From NCBI GenBank assembly GCA_022113835.1, contig JAILWY010000021.1, positions 4,588,001 through 4,652,000 on the forward strand: DNA of 64,000 nucleotides, written 5' to 3'. This stretch comes from Atopsyche davidsoni (taxonomy: Eukaryota; Arthropoda; Insecta; Trichoptera; Hydrobiosidae). The translations under genes and the position numbers were made by a program. Within the stretch, counting starts at the first letter, position 1, and each line of letters starts with the position of its first letter. The notes beneath the pieces are model-generated. The model searched no databases. It saw only the letters and a program-made list of their open reading frames with translations, and had not been told where the DNA came from. Below are positions 12,744 to 24,208 of the stretch, piece by piece.

Positions 12744-13735
12744 AACCAATTATTCATCTTATTATGTTCAAACACCATTGCATCGTTCATCGAATGCGCG
12801 TCATTCTATGACGGGATACATTTCTAGTATAATTATAATACATCTAAATGCACGATCAGTCGATATCGCTTCGTCGATTCAACTTACTCACAGTTGATCT
12901 CGCTTTTAGGTAATCTATTTTATAATTCTTGTTGAAAGATACATCATTTTTTTCAAAGAAACAACAGAGAAACTCTCTTTCCTCCTCCTGCCCCAATTTA
13001 ATAACCCTAACTCTATTCATCTGCATAAGGGTTTCTATTTGGTTCATAATAAAAAAGGACCTCATACAAAAGATGATGACATTGAGTTTGATAAAAACAA
13101 GTTTATGGACTTAAGTGTATCTATTTGTGTCTGTAATAAAATTTGGAGCAAACGCTTTAATGCCGAGTTCTATTATGATCTGGAATTAATTAGCATACAT
13201 TAGCTTCCTACTGTCCCATTAGCCCCCCCGCCCCTCAGAATTACTTATATAACTTTGAGTAGCCATTATTCCGTTTATGCAGTGTAAATTAATCAGCACA
13301 GTAACAAATTGGTTGCTAAATAACAAAAAGGCAGAAAAACAATGGACCTTACGTGTATTTCAAGTGAAGAAAAATGTCATAATCAGAATATTTATTTTGA
13401 GTATGCCTTTTTTTTAATATGATGAGTTCCTCTCTATTTAGCACTCAATCAGGGAAAGAGGACAGCCACTTCTGATTCGGTTTACCTGTCACTACCGGTC
13501 TCTTCTATTTCTTTTCTTTTTCTTAGAGCACTTCAACATGGCGATTAGATTTGCTCGTGTATACATACTGATACAACCGATAGACTGATACTTTAAAAAA
13601 ATTCTAGCCGATCGAGCATAGTGTCTTTTTATTTTTAGCAAATTCTGATCTGCTGATCTTCAACAGAACAACAAAAACAAAATATATTATTTCTGGTAAC
13701 TAGCAATATTTTTTCAGTTCTACCAACATTTTTAT
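12744..13735. other. Intergenic DNA, nothing recognised
   Basis: AT-rich with a C-rich run near 13223. The first part may still belong to the Helitron remnant. No gene supported. Confidence 0.35.
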
Positions 13736-13739
13736 TTGT

Positions 13740-13957
13740 GCAGTGTGCACTGTAATTGTTGTCATTTTGCGCCCAGTGGACGACTAATATGCGGCCGGAG
13801 TGCTCGTCGGGACTCCGGGAAACGCGATAATCAGAACGAGATGTCGATTTTTAGTGAAGTGATTGTTCTGGTGACCTCAAGACGATCCGAGCTGAGAGTG
13901 CGCCATCGGAAGACAATGAACCTGAACAGAACCGAAGATGACTTAAGATGATGTAAG
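13740..13957 (+). other. GC-rich exon-like block, possibly a 5' untranslated exon
   Basis: A sharp GC and CpG island flanked by a good acceptor (TTTTATTTGTGCAG) and a near-perfect donor (GTAAG then GTAAGAAC at 13958). A frame is open across most of it but ends with TGA just before the donor and encodes nothing I know. It may be an upstream non-coding exon on the same strand as the opsin gene at 22.6 kb, or an exon of an unrelated transcript. The splice signals are visible; the link is inference. Confidence 0.3.
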
Positions 13958-13960
13958 GTA

Positions 13961-16864
13961 AGAACATATTTACTAGTTCCCATCGTGATTGCTGTAACAT
14001 ATTTTTATTTCGGCTCCATTGGCATCAATCAACTCAAAGTGTAAATTATACCTGTAAACATTATTTTTTTCATAGCTGTGATTACATCAAATCGAAAATG
14101 TTACTTTACATGTGACAGCCATGCTGATCACGAAACGTTAGTACTTTTAACAACTCATTTAAAAAGTTTAGTCGGCAGAATCTTGTAGCTTGTAAAATCC
14201 GTACGACATTACCGTCAACTCGAGTTTCTCTCTCGAAATTCGGAGTCCCCCGAAGATAAGAAATGACTACTCTAAAATGTACTAAAATAGTCTGAAAAGT
14301 TAAAAAAATATAAATAAATGAAATTTTTCGGCAAAAGCGAAATCTCCTTTCTTCTTTATTTCCCTAGTTTCAAGGTTTCACTTATTTCATGCCTATTTCT
14401 TGAATGCGAAAATAATGTATTCACAATCATTTGCTGTAAAATTTGGTGCTGTAAAATCTGGTGCTCTGCTAATTCTTATTCTTGTTATAATCCAGCACCA
14501 GTTTCGAGACAAGATTAACGATTTCGTATTCCACGGTCAGCCACCGTGCAATTTTCATAAAAATAACAAAGTTTTTTTTCCTAGGAAAAAGTTAAGTGTA
14601 CGGACATAAACACGGCAGACTTGGGATAACCCAGCTCTTACTCTTGACTTAGTGGATAAAGTTCACCAAGCAAGGGGAGCTGAATCTCCACGGTAAACAA
14701 GTTGACGAATTACACTCATTCCAGATAAAAGGAGACGCGGTTAGTTATATAATACATATCTGCTTTTATTAATCATTCTCAAAACTAGTATAATAACACA
14801 GAGCTAATATATTTCCTGTCAATTGTGGTTCTGCCATATTTACATATATTATAAAAAAACAAATGTTTGTTACACATTTTTTAACTAAAACTGATCATTC
14901 AGAAGTTATTATTGCAATTTCATCAGGCAAAGTGAATATAATATGAAAATGGTTTTATTTGCCATTCAGGTACAGTGATTTGTTTTATTGTATTACTAAC
15001 AAAAAATCTTATTATTACTTTTCGTCTAACTGGCTTCAAAATAAATAGAAATCATACGGAGGTATGGCGGATAGATTTCAATATAGCAAGTTTACAGAGG
15101 TAGACGTGCAAGTTTGCAATTATGGAACCCATTACATACATAATTTTGTTTTGTAACTGCTTATGTTGCTTATTAGCAGTTGAATTTAGATAAAATGCTT
15201 GCTAATTTGAGATATTGCAAATATCCAAATGATGTACAAAGTTTTCTATCAAACAATTTATTTTATGAAACAAATTGTAATATTTCCACGTGAGACACCT
15301 GACTCTCAAAGAGCAGTGCGGTTAATAGGCTACTCACTCATTTTATTTCTGTCGTTGTGTTTTCTCCCCAGAATACGTATGAAAAATACTGCATGTATAT
15401 ATTATATCGTGAAATGAATTTGAAACATTAGCCTGATATATAATTTACCAGAAAAACAGTAAGTCTGTGGAAAATATTTTTTTTACACGAGTTTTCTGTG
15501 TTATGAAATATTTAAGTAGTATATATATATTTTTTATATTTAGTAATATCTTGATTAGTATCCAAGACTTCTAGTTCTAAACTCTTACTAAAAACTAAAA
15601 AAGTTCTAAACTCTACACTCTACATAAACTAATATTAACACGGAGTTGCAATATTCTTTTCGAGTATAATTTGGAAAAAAGTTATATTTTAGGGGAGTAA
15701 AAGCGCATTCTTCCACATAGAAAATAAAGTTCATAAAATAAAGGGAATTTTTCCTTTGGAATTTCGGGTTTATCTTACTGTGAAACACAAACCCTAGAAA
15801 AGAGCACAAAACGTAATTAAATGATCGCAACACATAACTATTTTATAAAGATTCTGACCAAAGAAGGGTTTTATGTCTTATTTAATTTAATTTTAATAAA
15901 TATTGTTTTTGCAACGTATTGCTTTGATGAGACTACACTCTCTCTAATTAAAACGGGGCTAAGATTATAAATCTGAAAATCGATAGGGATGGCTTTAAAA
16001 TATAGCCTGAAAGAGCATCACCATAAAATAAATTGATAAGCTTTTGAAATAATCCTTGATATTGAGTATCTACTTTATACATAATTTTATATATACCTAT
16101 GGTAATTTTACTCGTAAGTAATTTTAATATTTTAAAAATTATTTAATATATTTAGATACCATTTAACATTTTTTTTTAATATCTAGAAGTCAATCTGTGA
16201 TACTTTTATAATATCGAATCTTGCATGAATCTAAATAAAAAGTAGACAAATTAAAATATTTTTATCCAATATAAATCATATGATCTAACTTTGAAATTCA
16301 TAAAAAATGTATGTGAAAAATAATACATTTACCACAGATTAATTAAACATTCAGAAGGCTTTAATATTTTTTATTTACATTAAATTTTTTTTTTATTCCT
16401 GGTTATACGCAGGGTTGGGTTTCGTTTAACCAAATTCTGTGTAAAAAAATACTTAAACGGAAATACCTACCTGACTATTTAGTTATTAAAACTATATAAT
16501 GAATAAAAGGTATAAACAACATAATTTTATATCATCACACATTATAAATTGTTGGTATGAAAGTCAGCGGTAATAAATTATAAACCAAGATTTTTCAAAG
16601 ACTTTGTCAACACCTGGTCGTAGATTTTAAGCGAAAGTTATAATTATAGTAAACAATTATAACCTATTATAAATTAGGATTAGCGAAATAAGGCAGTTGC
16701 GTAAGTAAGTAAACATGTTTAACAACGTCTTAGAATTCTTATACATGTATAATTTTTATAAAATGAAGTCACACCCTAGTCAAAGTCTGGAACAAAATAA
16801 TAAGATAACTTATTCAATTTAATATAATACACCATTTGATTGACCCAAAAAGTATGACAGGTAC
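13961..16864. other. Intergenic DNA, nothing recognised
   Basis: AT-rich sequence with scattered frames under 80 codons that lack domain content. No RNA gene or repeat recognised. Confidence 0.4.
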
Positions 16865-17068
16865 TTTGGTTAAACTTGCTGCGGACATGTCGCAGTATTC
16901 TCCGGAGAAACAAACTTGAATTGATGGATTAGTATCTGCGGAAGAGACATAATAATATTTTCTATTTATTTTAAGAGAATAGATATCAATGTCACGGACA
17001 TTGCTATCTACCGCAGCTCCTTGTAAATGAGCTCTCTTTTGTACTCCAGCAGGGGTGTCTTTCAATAA
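16865..17068 (-). other. Exon-like island (68 open codons, phase 0 at both ends), unrecognised
   Basis: Bounded by an acceptor (AAAATATTTCAG) at 17069-17071 and a GTACCT donor at 16864. It is exactly 204 nt. The peptide begins LLKDTPAGVQKRAHLQGAAV and has balanced, protein-like composition with two cysteines (VCF, EYC). I do not recognise the family. A real internal exon would have partners on the minus strand, and I could not join any in frame. It may be an orphan exon, a decayed gene or chance. Confidence 0.3.
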
Positions 17069-17278
17069 CTGAAATATTTTTGTCACACTGGTGACAGCGA
17101 TTAATGTCTATTTGATGATTATTTTTAATTATTCGCTTTGATAAATTAATTTTAAATTCTTTAGATATCTCTAATGTATCTTGCGTAAAAGTTAGATATT
17201 TTCATTCAAATTTCTATCAACATATTGTTGCTAAACAAACTGAAATCTCTATGATCATCTACATCGACCCAAGAGTTG

Positions 17279-17365
17279 TTATCTCGCATGCACTTTCACA
17301 ACATATAATATCCTCTCCTGAGCTTTCAGGTTCCATAATTCATGAAATGTTTTCAGACTTTCCCT
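17279..17365 (-). other. Exon-like island ending in a stop, unrecognised
   Basis: A strong acceptor (TTTACTGCTTTCAG) leads into 28 codons (RESLKTFHELWNLKAQERIL and on) and a TAA. The plus strand of the same block is also open for roughly 95 codons (about 17117-17402), so one of the two is incidental. No family recognised. Confidence 0.2.
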
Positions 17366-18777
17366 CTGAAAGCAGTAAATTATTTCTACGACCTCGGTTC
17401 TAAAGTAAATATGTCTGTTATCTCGTTTTCATGTCATCTTTTTTCAATGGAAGTGAAGAAATTATTTCAGTTGTAAGTAACACGCACGATATCATTAAAT
17501 TGTAGTTTACGTCTGAAAGTAAAATAAACCGATGAATAAATTAAATATATAATATCAAATCATAATCAATTTATAATATTTTTTTAATACAAAATAATGT
17601 ATTATACATTCAATGCCCAACTAATTGTATTATTGAATGTATTTTGAAGTATTGATTGAGCACCTCAAACGCTTTGTTTCCATTTAAGAAATTCAATAAA
17701 AAAATAACTTATCATTAAAAAAATCCTTGCTTTGAGAGAAACAAGAAAATCTCTCAGGACCTCTTTCTAGGAAATTCTGAAAGAATTTTTTTTTTATGCT
17801 AGTTTTTATATAAATTAATTAACAGACAATACAAAATAGATTAACAAGCATTTTGTAAATAAAAAATTAAAAGGTATATTACAAGTAAAAACATTAAGAA
17901 ATTAAATAAATATTTTATATTATTTGTAAGCGTCGTCCTGTTAAAATATTTTATTTAATTAAAATTTCTCCGAAAACTTCTTTGCTTTTTGTAATCTTTT
18001 ACGTTTCCGTTGTTTTTTGTTTGCAAGAAAATCCTATCAAAAAGAAAATCAATTTTAAAGAAAAGGTCTGTAACAGGACTATCGTACAAAGACTTCAATG
18101 AAATTCTTCTAAAATACAACTTTAAAATAAAAATGTAATCACTGAAAGTGTTTCACGGAGAACGGCCAAATACATTCTTTTGTTATTTATAAAGAATTTA
18201 TCTTATGAAACAAACATAAGAAAATATTTATTATGCCATTGTTCATAAAATTTTCAACATTATACAAACACCTTTTTCTCTTGATTTAGACCAAATATAT
18301 CAGGACTAAGGGTTGCTAAGACGTCATACCTGTATAATAGAGACTTGAGTTCAAATATACACATACCTTATGCTAGTGTTTTCTACATTAATAAATACTT
18401 TATTAATGTCGTAGCGTATATTGGACACTAGATTTATTTATGAGTACGGGGTTGGTAACAAGTTTTAAATGGCGAGTCGCTATAACAGCACTTTCTATAT
18501 ATATTATTGATTATTAATTTGCGTATGTTTTGAACATCAGCAATATCAATGAGTATTCCTTGCCCTGTTTTATTCTGTTTTTTCGGCAGCGTAGAGTTTA
18601 TATTCCATTTGTGCTTTACAATCGGTTTGAGGAGGAGGGAGGAAATTATACTCGAGAAGAGACTTTATAAAATTATTCTCAGAGTAAATATATTTTTTTG
18701 ATATTACTGTTTGTTTGATCTTTTGTGACAGGGTTTCTGTAGTCGTTATTCTTTTATATTTTCAATGCGAATTTTAC

Positions 18778-18866
18778 GTAGAGTAAGACTGAGAATGCGT
18801 GTTGATGTCATCAGTTATATTGTGTAGCACAAGCAACACTCTCTTGTACCTTTGAGTATTTTTTTT
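18778..18866 (-). other. Exon-like island after a strong acceptor
   Basis: The pyrimidine-rich acceptor GTTGCTTGCTTTCAG precedes 29 open codons (KKNTQRYKRVLLVLHNITDD and on) and a weak GTAAAA donor. Unrecognised. Listed because the acceptor is one of the best in this gene-poor stretch. Confidence 0.2.
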
Positions 18867-19109
18867 CTGAAAGCAAGCAACTAATGACATCAATTTTGTA
18901 CTAAAATTATATATAAATATATGTATACACATAAAGTAAAAATAAAAATATAGAAGGTAAACTATCAAAGTCGTTTTCCACCACACTTTCCACCAGCACA
19001 CCAGTTCAGTAAATCAGAGATCACACCAGCGATAGTGCACAGTTTCTCCTTATAATTATTATTTATATACACAATACATAAAGAGAATAAGATTGTCAAA
19101 ATGAGATAC

Positions 19110-19164
19110 CTGAGTGAACATTTTTGTAATATGCTTTCCGGGCGGATTAGTTTGCGTGGAAGCT
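19110..19164 (-). other. Small exon-like island between good splice sites
   Basis: Acceptor CTAAACTTTCAG and donor CAG then GTATCT enclose 55 nt that are richer in GC than the surroundings and open in two frames. Product unknown. Splicing directly from the 19425 donor creates a TAG, so it does not follow that block in frame. Confidence 0.18.
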
Positions 19165-19424
19165 CTGAAAGTTTAGTGGAGATTTATTAACTTAGTATGG
19201 AAGCTTTTGCACAGGAAGATAAGTTTCCCGTAGAAATTGCAATGCTTCGAGTATCCACTACAACTATGACTAATATTATAAGTATTTTAAAGTTAAATTT
19301 ATGGACTTTATTATAAACGCTAAAAATAATATCATTTTAAAATTTAAACAAAAATATTGAACCACTAAATGGAGCGCTAAATAGTCACTTTAAATAAATT
19401 AAAATACATGGAAAATATTCTTAC

Positions 19425-19765
19425 ATTCAACCGCAAACAAGCTTAAATAGGGTAATTTTGATTTATGCTTGAGTTTTGTACTTATAGCTAAAAATATACT
19501 AGCAAAAGGATTTACGCCGAAAAATATGGTAACAAAAAACTTATTCACATTCTCCTCACAACTAAAATGAACTGAGGATTCAGTCAATAAACGCCGTTCC
19601 TCGATAAAACCCAGCGAAGTGAAAAAATCCACACCGTTTTTCGTAAGCACTGTAGAAATGGCGTTTGCATTATATAATACATATTTTTTTAAAAATAAAT
19701 CGCAAGATCTAGTGAATCGATCGGCTGGCAAGTGGTGAAGTCGGCCATGTTTTTTTAAAACTTAA
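19425..19765 (-). other. Open block of about 113 codons ending at a strong donor, unrecognised
   Basis: The longest non-assigned open frame in the 13-22 kb region. It contains stretches such as KNGVDFFTSLGFIEERRLL and a hydrophobic segment (FFVTIFFGVNPFASIFLAIS), and ends at a consensus GTAAGAA donor at 19424-19423. It has no good ATG. It could be an exon of an unrecognised membrane protein or a transposon remnant. Confidence 0.25.
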
Positions 19766-20430
19766 GTTAAAACGTAAGAAGTCCATAGTTTCAACAATTA
19801 TAAAACAACTTTTTTATTTTGATTGAAGTATTTCAACGTCAATTTAAATAACAAATTGTTAAAAATATTATTTTAAATAGTTCAGATATTCAACACAATT
19901 TCACTTAATTGCATTATTTAAAAACAAAATCATTTAACCTCGAGAATATAATACTTCACAAATTAAATTCTTGGTGGTGTGCATAACGAGTACCATTACA
20001 ATAAACATGCCTTCGTTTATGGAAAATTCTCGCTTTATTTTAGGACATGTTATGTTAACCGTTGTTAATTTAACGTATTTTTCCTCCGAAATAAAATAAT
20101 ATAATAGGTAATTTAAATTCAGTAAAAAAGCACAAAGGTAACCTTTTAAACCTCGCTTGTTGAATAATGAAAGCTTTATTTTTTTAACTTGCCTTTTGCA
20201 ATTGACGCTGCAATTAAGATCTTTATAAAAAAAAATGTGAGCTTTTACTCATTTAAAAATATGAGTTATAATTTAAGCTTTAGATCAGATAAATATGTGT
20301 TGATTACCATAAAAATGCGTAATCCAAAAGTTCTACCTCCTTGGGTAAAACATTTAATTTAACTCTTTATTATAAATAACAATACAAAGCGTTGATTGTA
20401 AAATATTGTAGTTTAATACTCAGTACTTAC

Positions 20431-20496
20431 TTTTTCCAAGCATATTGATTCCACAAAGCCTTTTAAAGCGAGATTTGAGGCTGATCGTAGAACCTA
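20431..20496 (-). other. Exon-like island with strong GTAAGTAC donor
   Basis: The minus-strand peptide GSTISLKSRFKRLCGINMLGK runs into the donor GTAAGTAC. The same frame is open to about 20540 (KDPLKGLRAPGTSV). It may be a first or internal exon. Partner exons were not established. Confidence 0.25.
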
Positions 20497-20544
20497 CTGA
20501 AGTGCCTGGTGCTCTCAACCCTTTCAACGGGTCTTTATATCAGT

Positions 20545-22337
20545 CTTAGACGTTAGAAAAGTAAATCGTACCAGACAAACAAAATTCGTGATGTTAAGGG
20601 TTGGAATATTCACAGGAAATTACTAGAGTAGTTTGTAGAATTTTTAGAGTTATACCAAAATTATTGCTTCATACTGTATTGTAGCAATATTTTTCCTGGG
20701 TAACATTTATTTTTGACACGGGAGAGTTGACATTGAGGAAACGGTTACATCCAAAAAGCCTATGAGCCAGGTGGTCCCGCATTGCTGTGATGAATGATGC
20801 GATTTATTGAAAATTTTGATGGCTACTGTTAAATTAATGCTTAAAAAAAAATTATTCTAGTAATTTTCGACAATACAACTCGTACAAAATTGTCGAATGT
20901 TTAGTGCATGGCATGGAGTTTATGAGAAGGAACCGAGTGTAACATGTTTCATTAATTCTGTAAAAATAATTAACATCCTACCTCTTCTTGATCCAGCCTG
21001 TTGAAACACAATTTAATAGTACACCGTGTATAAAGCTGTACTTCCCTTGATATAAAAATATAGTAGTAGCAGTCGTTGGTTAATTTTTCCTCGAGTAATG
21101 AAAAAGCTTATTTAGACACCAAAGATAGATTCACCAAACGGTAATAAGTTTTATTTATGCCGGCATGAGACTGTTGAAGCCCATAGTAATCATGGCAGAT
21201 GTGTGAGATTGACACCTGTTACTGAGATTGAATGATTTATAGCGGCTTTTACTTACAGCACTGTACATTTCAACAAAGTATTTACCACCTTGGTAACATA
21301 TTTGTTTGTTTATATGTTTGGCTTGAATTTATTTTGTTTCTCAATCAATCATGATAATGGTCTGTAAAGCAGTTTTGTTTATATTTAATCCATTATATTT
21401 TAATGCGAGAACAAGAAATCAACTAAGAAGCAAAAAGATTAGAGAGTTAACGGAGTTGTGAAAAAACGGTGTAAGTATTGAAAACATCTTTTTCAGGCAA
21501 AGAAAATTCGCGGAAAATCGTTTTGAAGGTTATGTATTCACCTGAATACCCAAATTCATACCTTTTGCTTCCAATATCCGGTTATTGAATCTTCGTAGTA
21601 AGTTAGTAAGTACATATAAAGCTTAGTAAATTCTAAACTTGGAATAAATTAAATTATATTATTTTTATGTTGAAATATATATTTATATGTATATTCGGAA
21701 AAACATTTTTTTGTTGGCAAATGAGATTTTGTTTGTATGTTCCATACCAAGATCCATAAAAACTATTGATATACGAGTTATTTCATCTAAACGTATATTA
21801 TGAGACCTCGGAAAGGGCACTTCTTTGAGTTTACTTTTATTTGTCGTTCGGATCCAAAAGCAATGACGAAAGTATTTTCTGTTCTTCTTCAAGCAAAAAC
21901 AAATCGGAAAGCCTTTTAGGGTATTAAAATTTTAAGAATTTCTTCTTTAGTTTTTATTTTATAAAAACATTAAAAATATAATACATTACAATTCAATCAG
22001 ACAGAGACACTGAAAAGTATTGTTTCATGACTTCAATATAGTATACTTTTGAATCAATGAGATTACACAGTTCAAGTGCTAACCAGTTTAGATTAAAATA
22101 ATTACAAAAAAAAACAATAAAGAAGGGACGAGCGCGAGTGCCAAATAGTTTTTTCGTGTAATTAATTTTTAACTATAAAAGCATACCTTGTTATTATATG
22201 ACTAATTCTTTTCACTGGTCACTAGAGTATAATATTTTTACTTATCAATATTGATTGTTATTAAATAACTCTGTTTATGTAAATTAATATATAGGCGCCC
22301 CCAGGGATGAAAAGGAAGTCAATTCGGTTACGTACTT
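20545..22337. other. Intergenic DNA upstream of the opsin gene
   Basis: AT-rich, no gene supported. The last 100 bases before 22338 contain AT-rich TATA-like or branch/acceptor-like sequence (AATTAATATATAG). Confidence 0.4.
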
Positions 22338-22587
22338 GTTGAGCGGGTGGAACCCTGCGCAAGGGCTGCGAGCTCGGGGCGTCCCGACGCCAGCCCAGTC
22401 TACCGGGAGGCGTCGCCGGAGCAGCCGCGTCCATCCCTCCCGCACCACAGCCTCGAGCTGACTCTCGCAAGCCTCGTAAACAACCACAAGTGTTTCCCTG
22501 GACTCGACTACCAGTTCCAGCAGTTTAATTCTCAATTTAGGAGTGGTTCTGCGTCTAATTTTCAATGATAAACGAGCTCACAGCGCC
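22338..22587 (+). promoter_or_regulatory. 5' UTR / promoter-proximal CpG-rich block of the opsin gene
   Basis: About 200 bases of clearly higher GC and CpG content directly before the opsin start ATG at 22588. An upstream in-frame ATG at 22543 exists, but 22588 has the stronger context (GCGCCATGG) and is followed at once by a signal-peptide-like sequence. The start site is unresolved: transcription could begin here, or this block could be spliced to an exon further upstream. Confidence 0.5.
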
Positions 22588-24165
22588 ATGGAAGTCGCCG
22601 TGAGCTATTTTTTACTGTGGCTGATATTAATTAATATTTTAATATGTTGCGGAAGTACACATACGAAAAGCTTCGATTCGATTCTAAAAATAAAGCGCTT
22701 CGCAGAAAATGACAAACATGAAGAATTGTACAACCACGCGGAGAGGAATAAATTTGTAGCTTTGCGTTTATATTTTACGCAAAATAATAAATTCGCAGAT
22801 ACCTTGAAATATAAAAGCACGTCAGGTGCGTACTTGAATCATCACATTAATTATGATGATGCTATAAAAACGTCAGATTTTAATATTCGACCGAAAAGGG
22901 ATGTTTCGAAGGTATCTGTTAACCCAAAGGTCTCTGATAATTTAGATAGCCAAGTAAATTTAAATAAATCCAGTCTGGGTTTGCAACATGATGAATCACC
23001 CGTCGTGTCTAGGCCTGTGAACGCAACTGCGTCTGCACGCAATCAGACTGCAACCGTTGTCAACCAACCTGCGCTCTCGAGTTCCTCAAATATATACAGC
23101 GACATTGGAGAGACGCAGAGCGAAGAGTTCAAGGACAAGGGTTCCAGGGAATCCGGTTCCATTGGATCTCGCCTATCTGGTACCGAACGCCACAGTTTAT
23201 CGGGAGAATCGCCCATGCCGGAAGCGGTGAATGAAGTTCCCTTTAACACGAGCGTGAAGATGACCGGAAACGAGACAGACAATTGGAACCAGACCCTCGA
23301 GCGATTTGTGAAACTATATCCGGTGGATATCTGGAAGGAGAAGGGCTGGTTCACTGACGACTTCTTGAGGACTATCAATATCCACTGGATGCAGTTCCCG
23401 CCACCCCCTAGAATCGCCCACTACATCATGGCTGCCATATACATGGCAATGTCTGTGGCAGGGACATTCGGAAATATTCTTGTCATATTTATGTTCTTCA
23501 AGTAAGTTTCAATACACGTATTGCATTCTTCGTTGCATTTACATATTTGCTGCATTGCGGTGTTTTCAATTGCAAGGGCTGCTGGCGTTTTGAAACAATC
23601 CAATAGTATTTTTCCCGGCGGTGTCTATTTTTCACGGTGCATTCATACAAAAACTTTTTAACTATACAATAAAATTATCCATATTAAAAACATTTCAAAA
23701 AAATTCACGCAAAATCTAATATCACTTTAAAAAACTGGTAAATGATTAAATAGATTTTATACAATATTAATATAGGTTATTTTATACTTGAATGGAAATG
23801 TTGTGAAGTAAATTTCTTTCAAGGGTTGTTGTCTCTTTTAGTTTCATCCAAGCACTCCGAGTTTCAAATATAATATATACAACTCAACCAAAGTAAAATA
23901 ATTTAAAAGTTACTGATCAAGTTCACTCAAAGTTCCTTCATTATTATTTCACATTTATGGCACTGCTTTTGTAAGCTCTCTTCGTAAATAATTCTGCAAG
24001 ATTGCGACAAATCTCTATCGTGAATCACAAAGAGAAAACTACGGAGGTTAATAGATTTAACTCGTGAAATACTGTAATCTGTTTTTAATGATGAAATTCT
24101 ATAGCCTTATACGTATAATTCAATTTTCATGGCAAATGATGCTAACACTAACAACTTACACGGAT

Positions 24166-24208
<43 letters not shown>

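Noticed and set aside
22261..22568. Open frames on both strands in the block before the opsin start
   Set aside because: GC-rich 5' UTR/promoter sequence has few stops; the peptides are R, A and P rich with no recognisable content.
23043..23378. 111-codon minus-strand frame opposite opsin exon 1
   Set aside because: Antisense shadow of the coding exon; no domain, start context or splice logic of its own.
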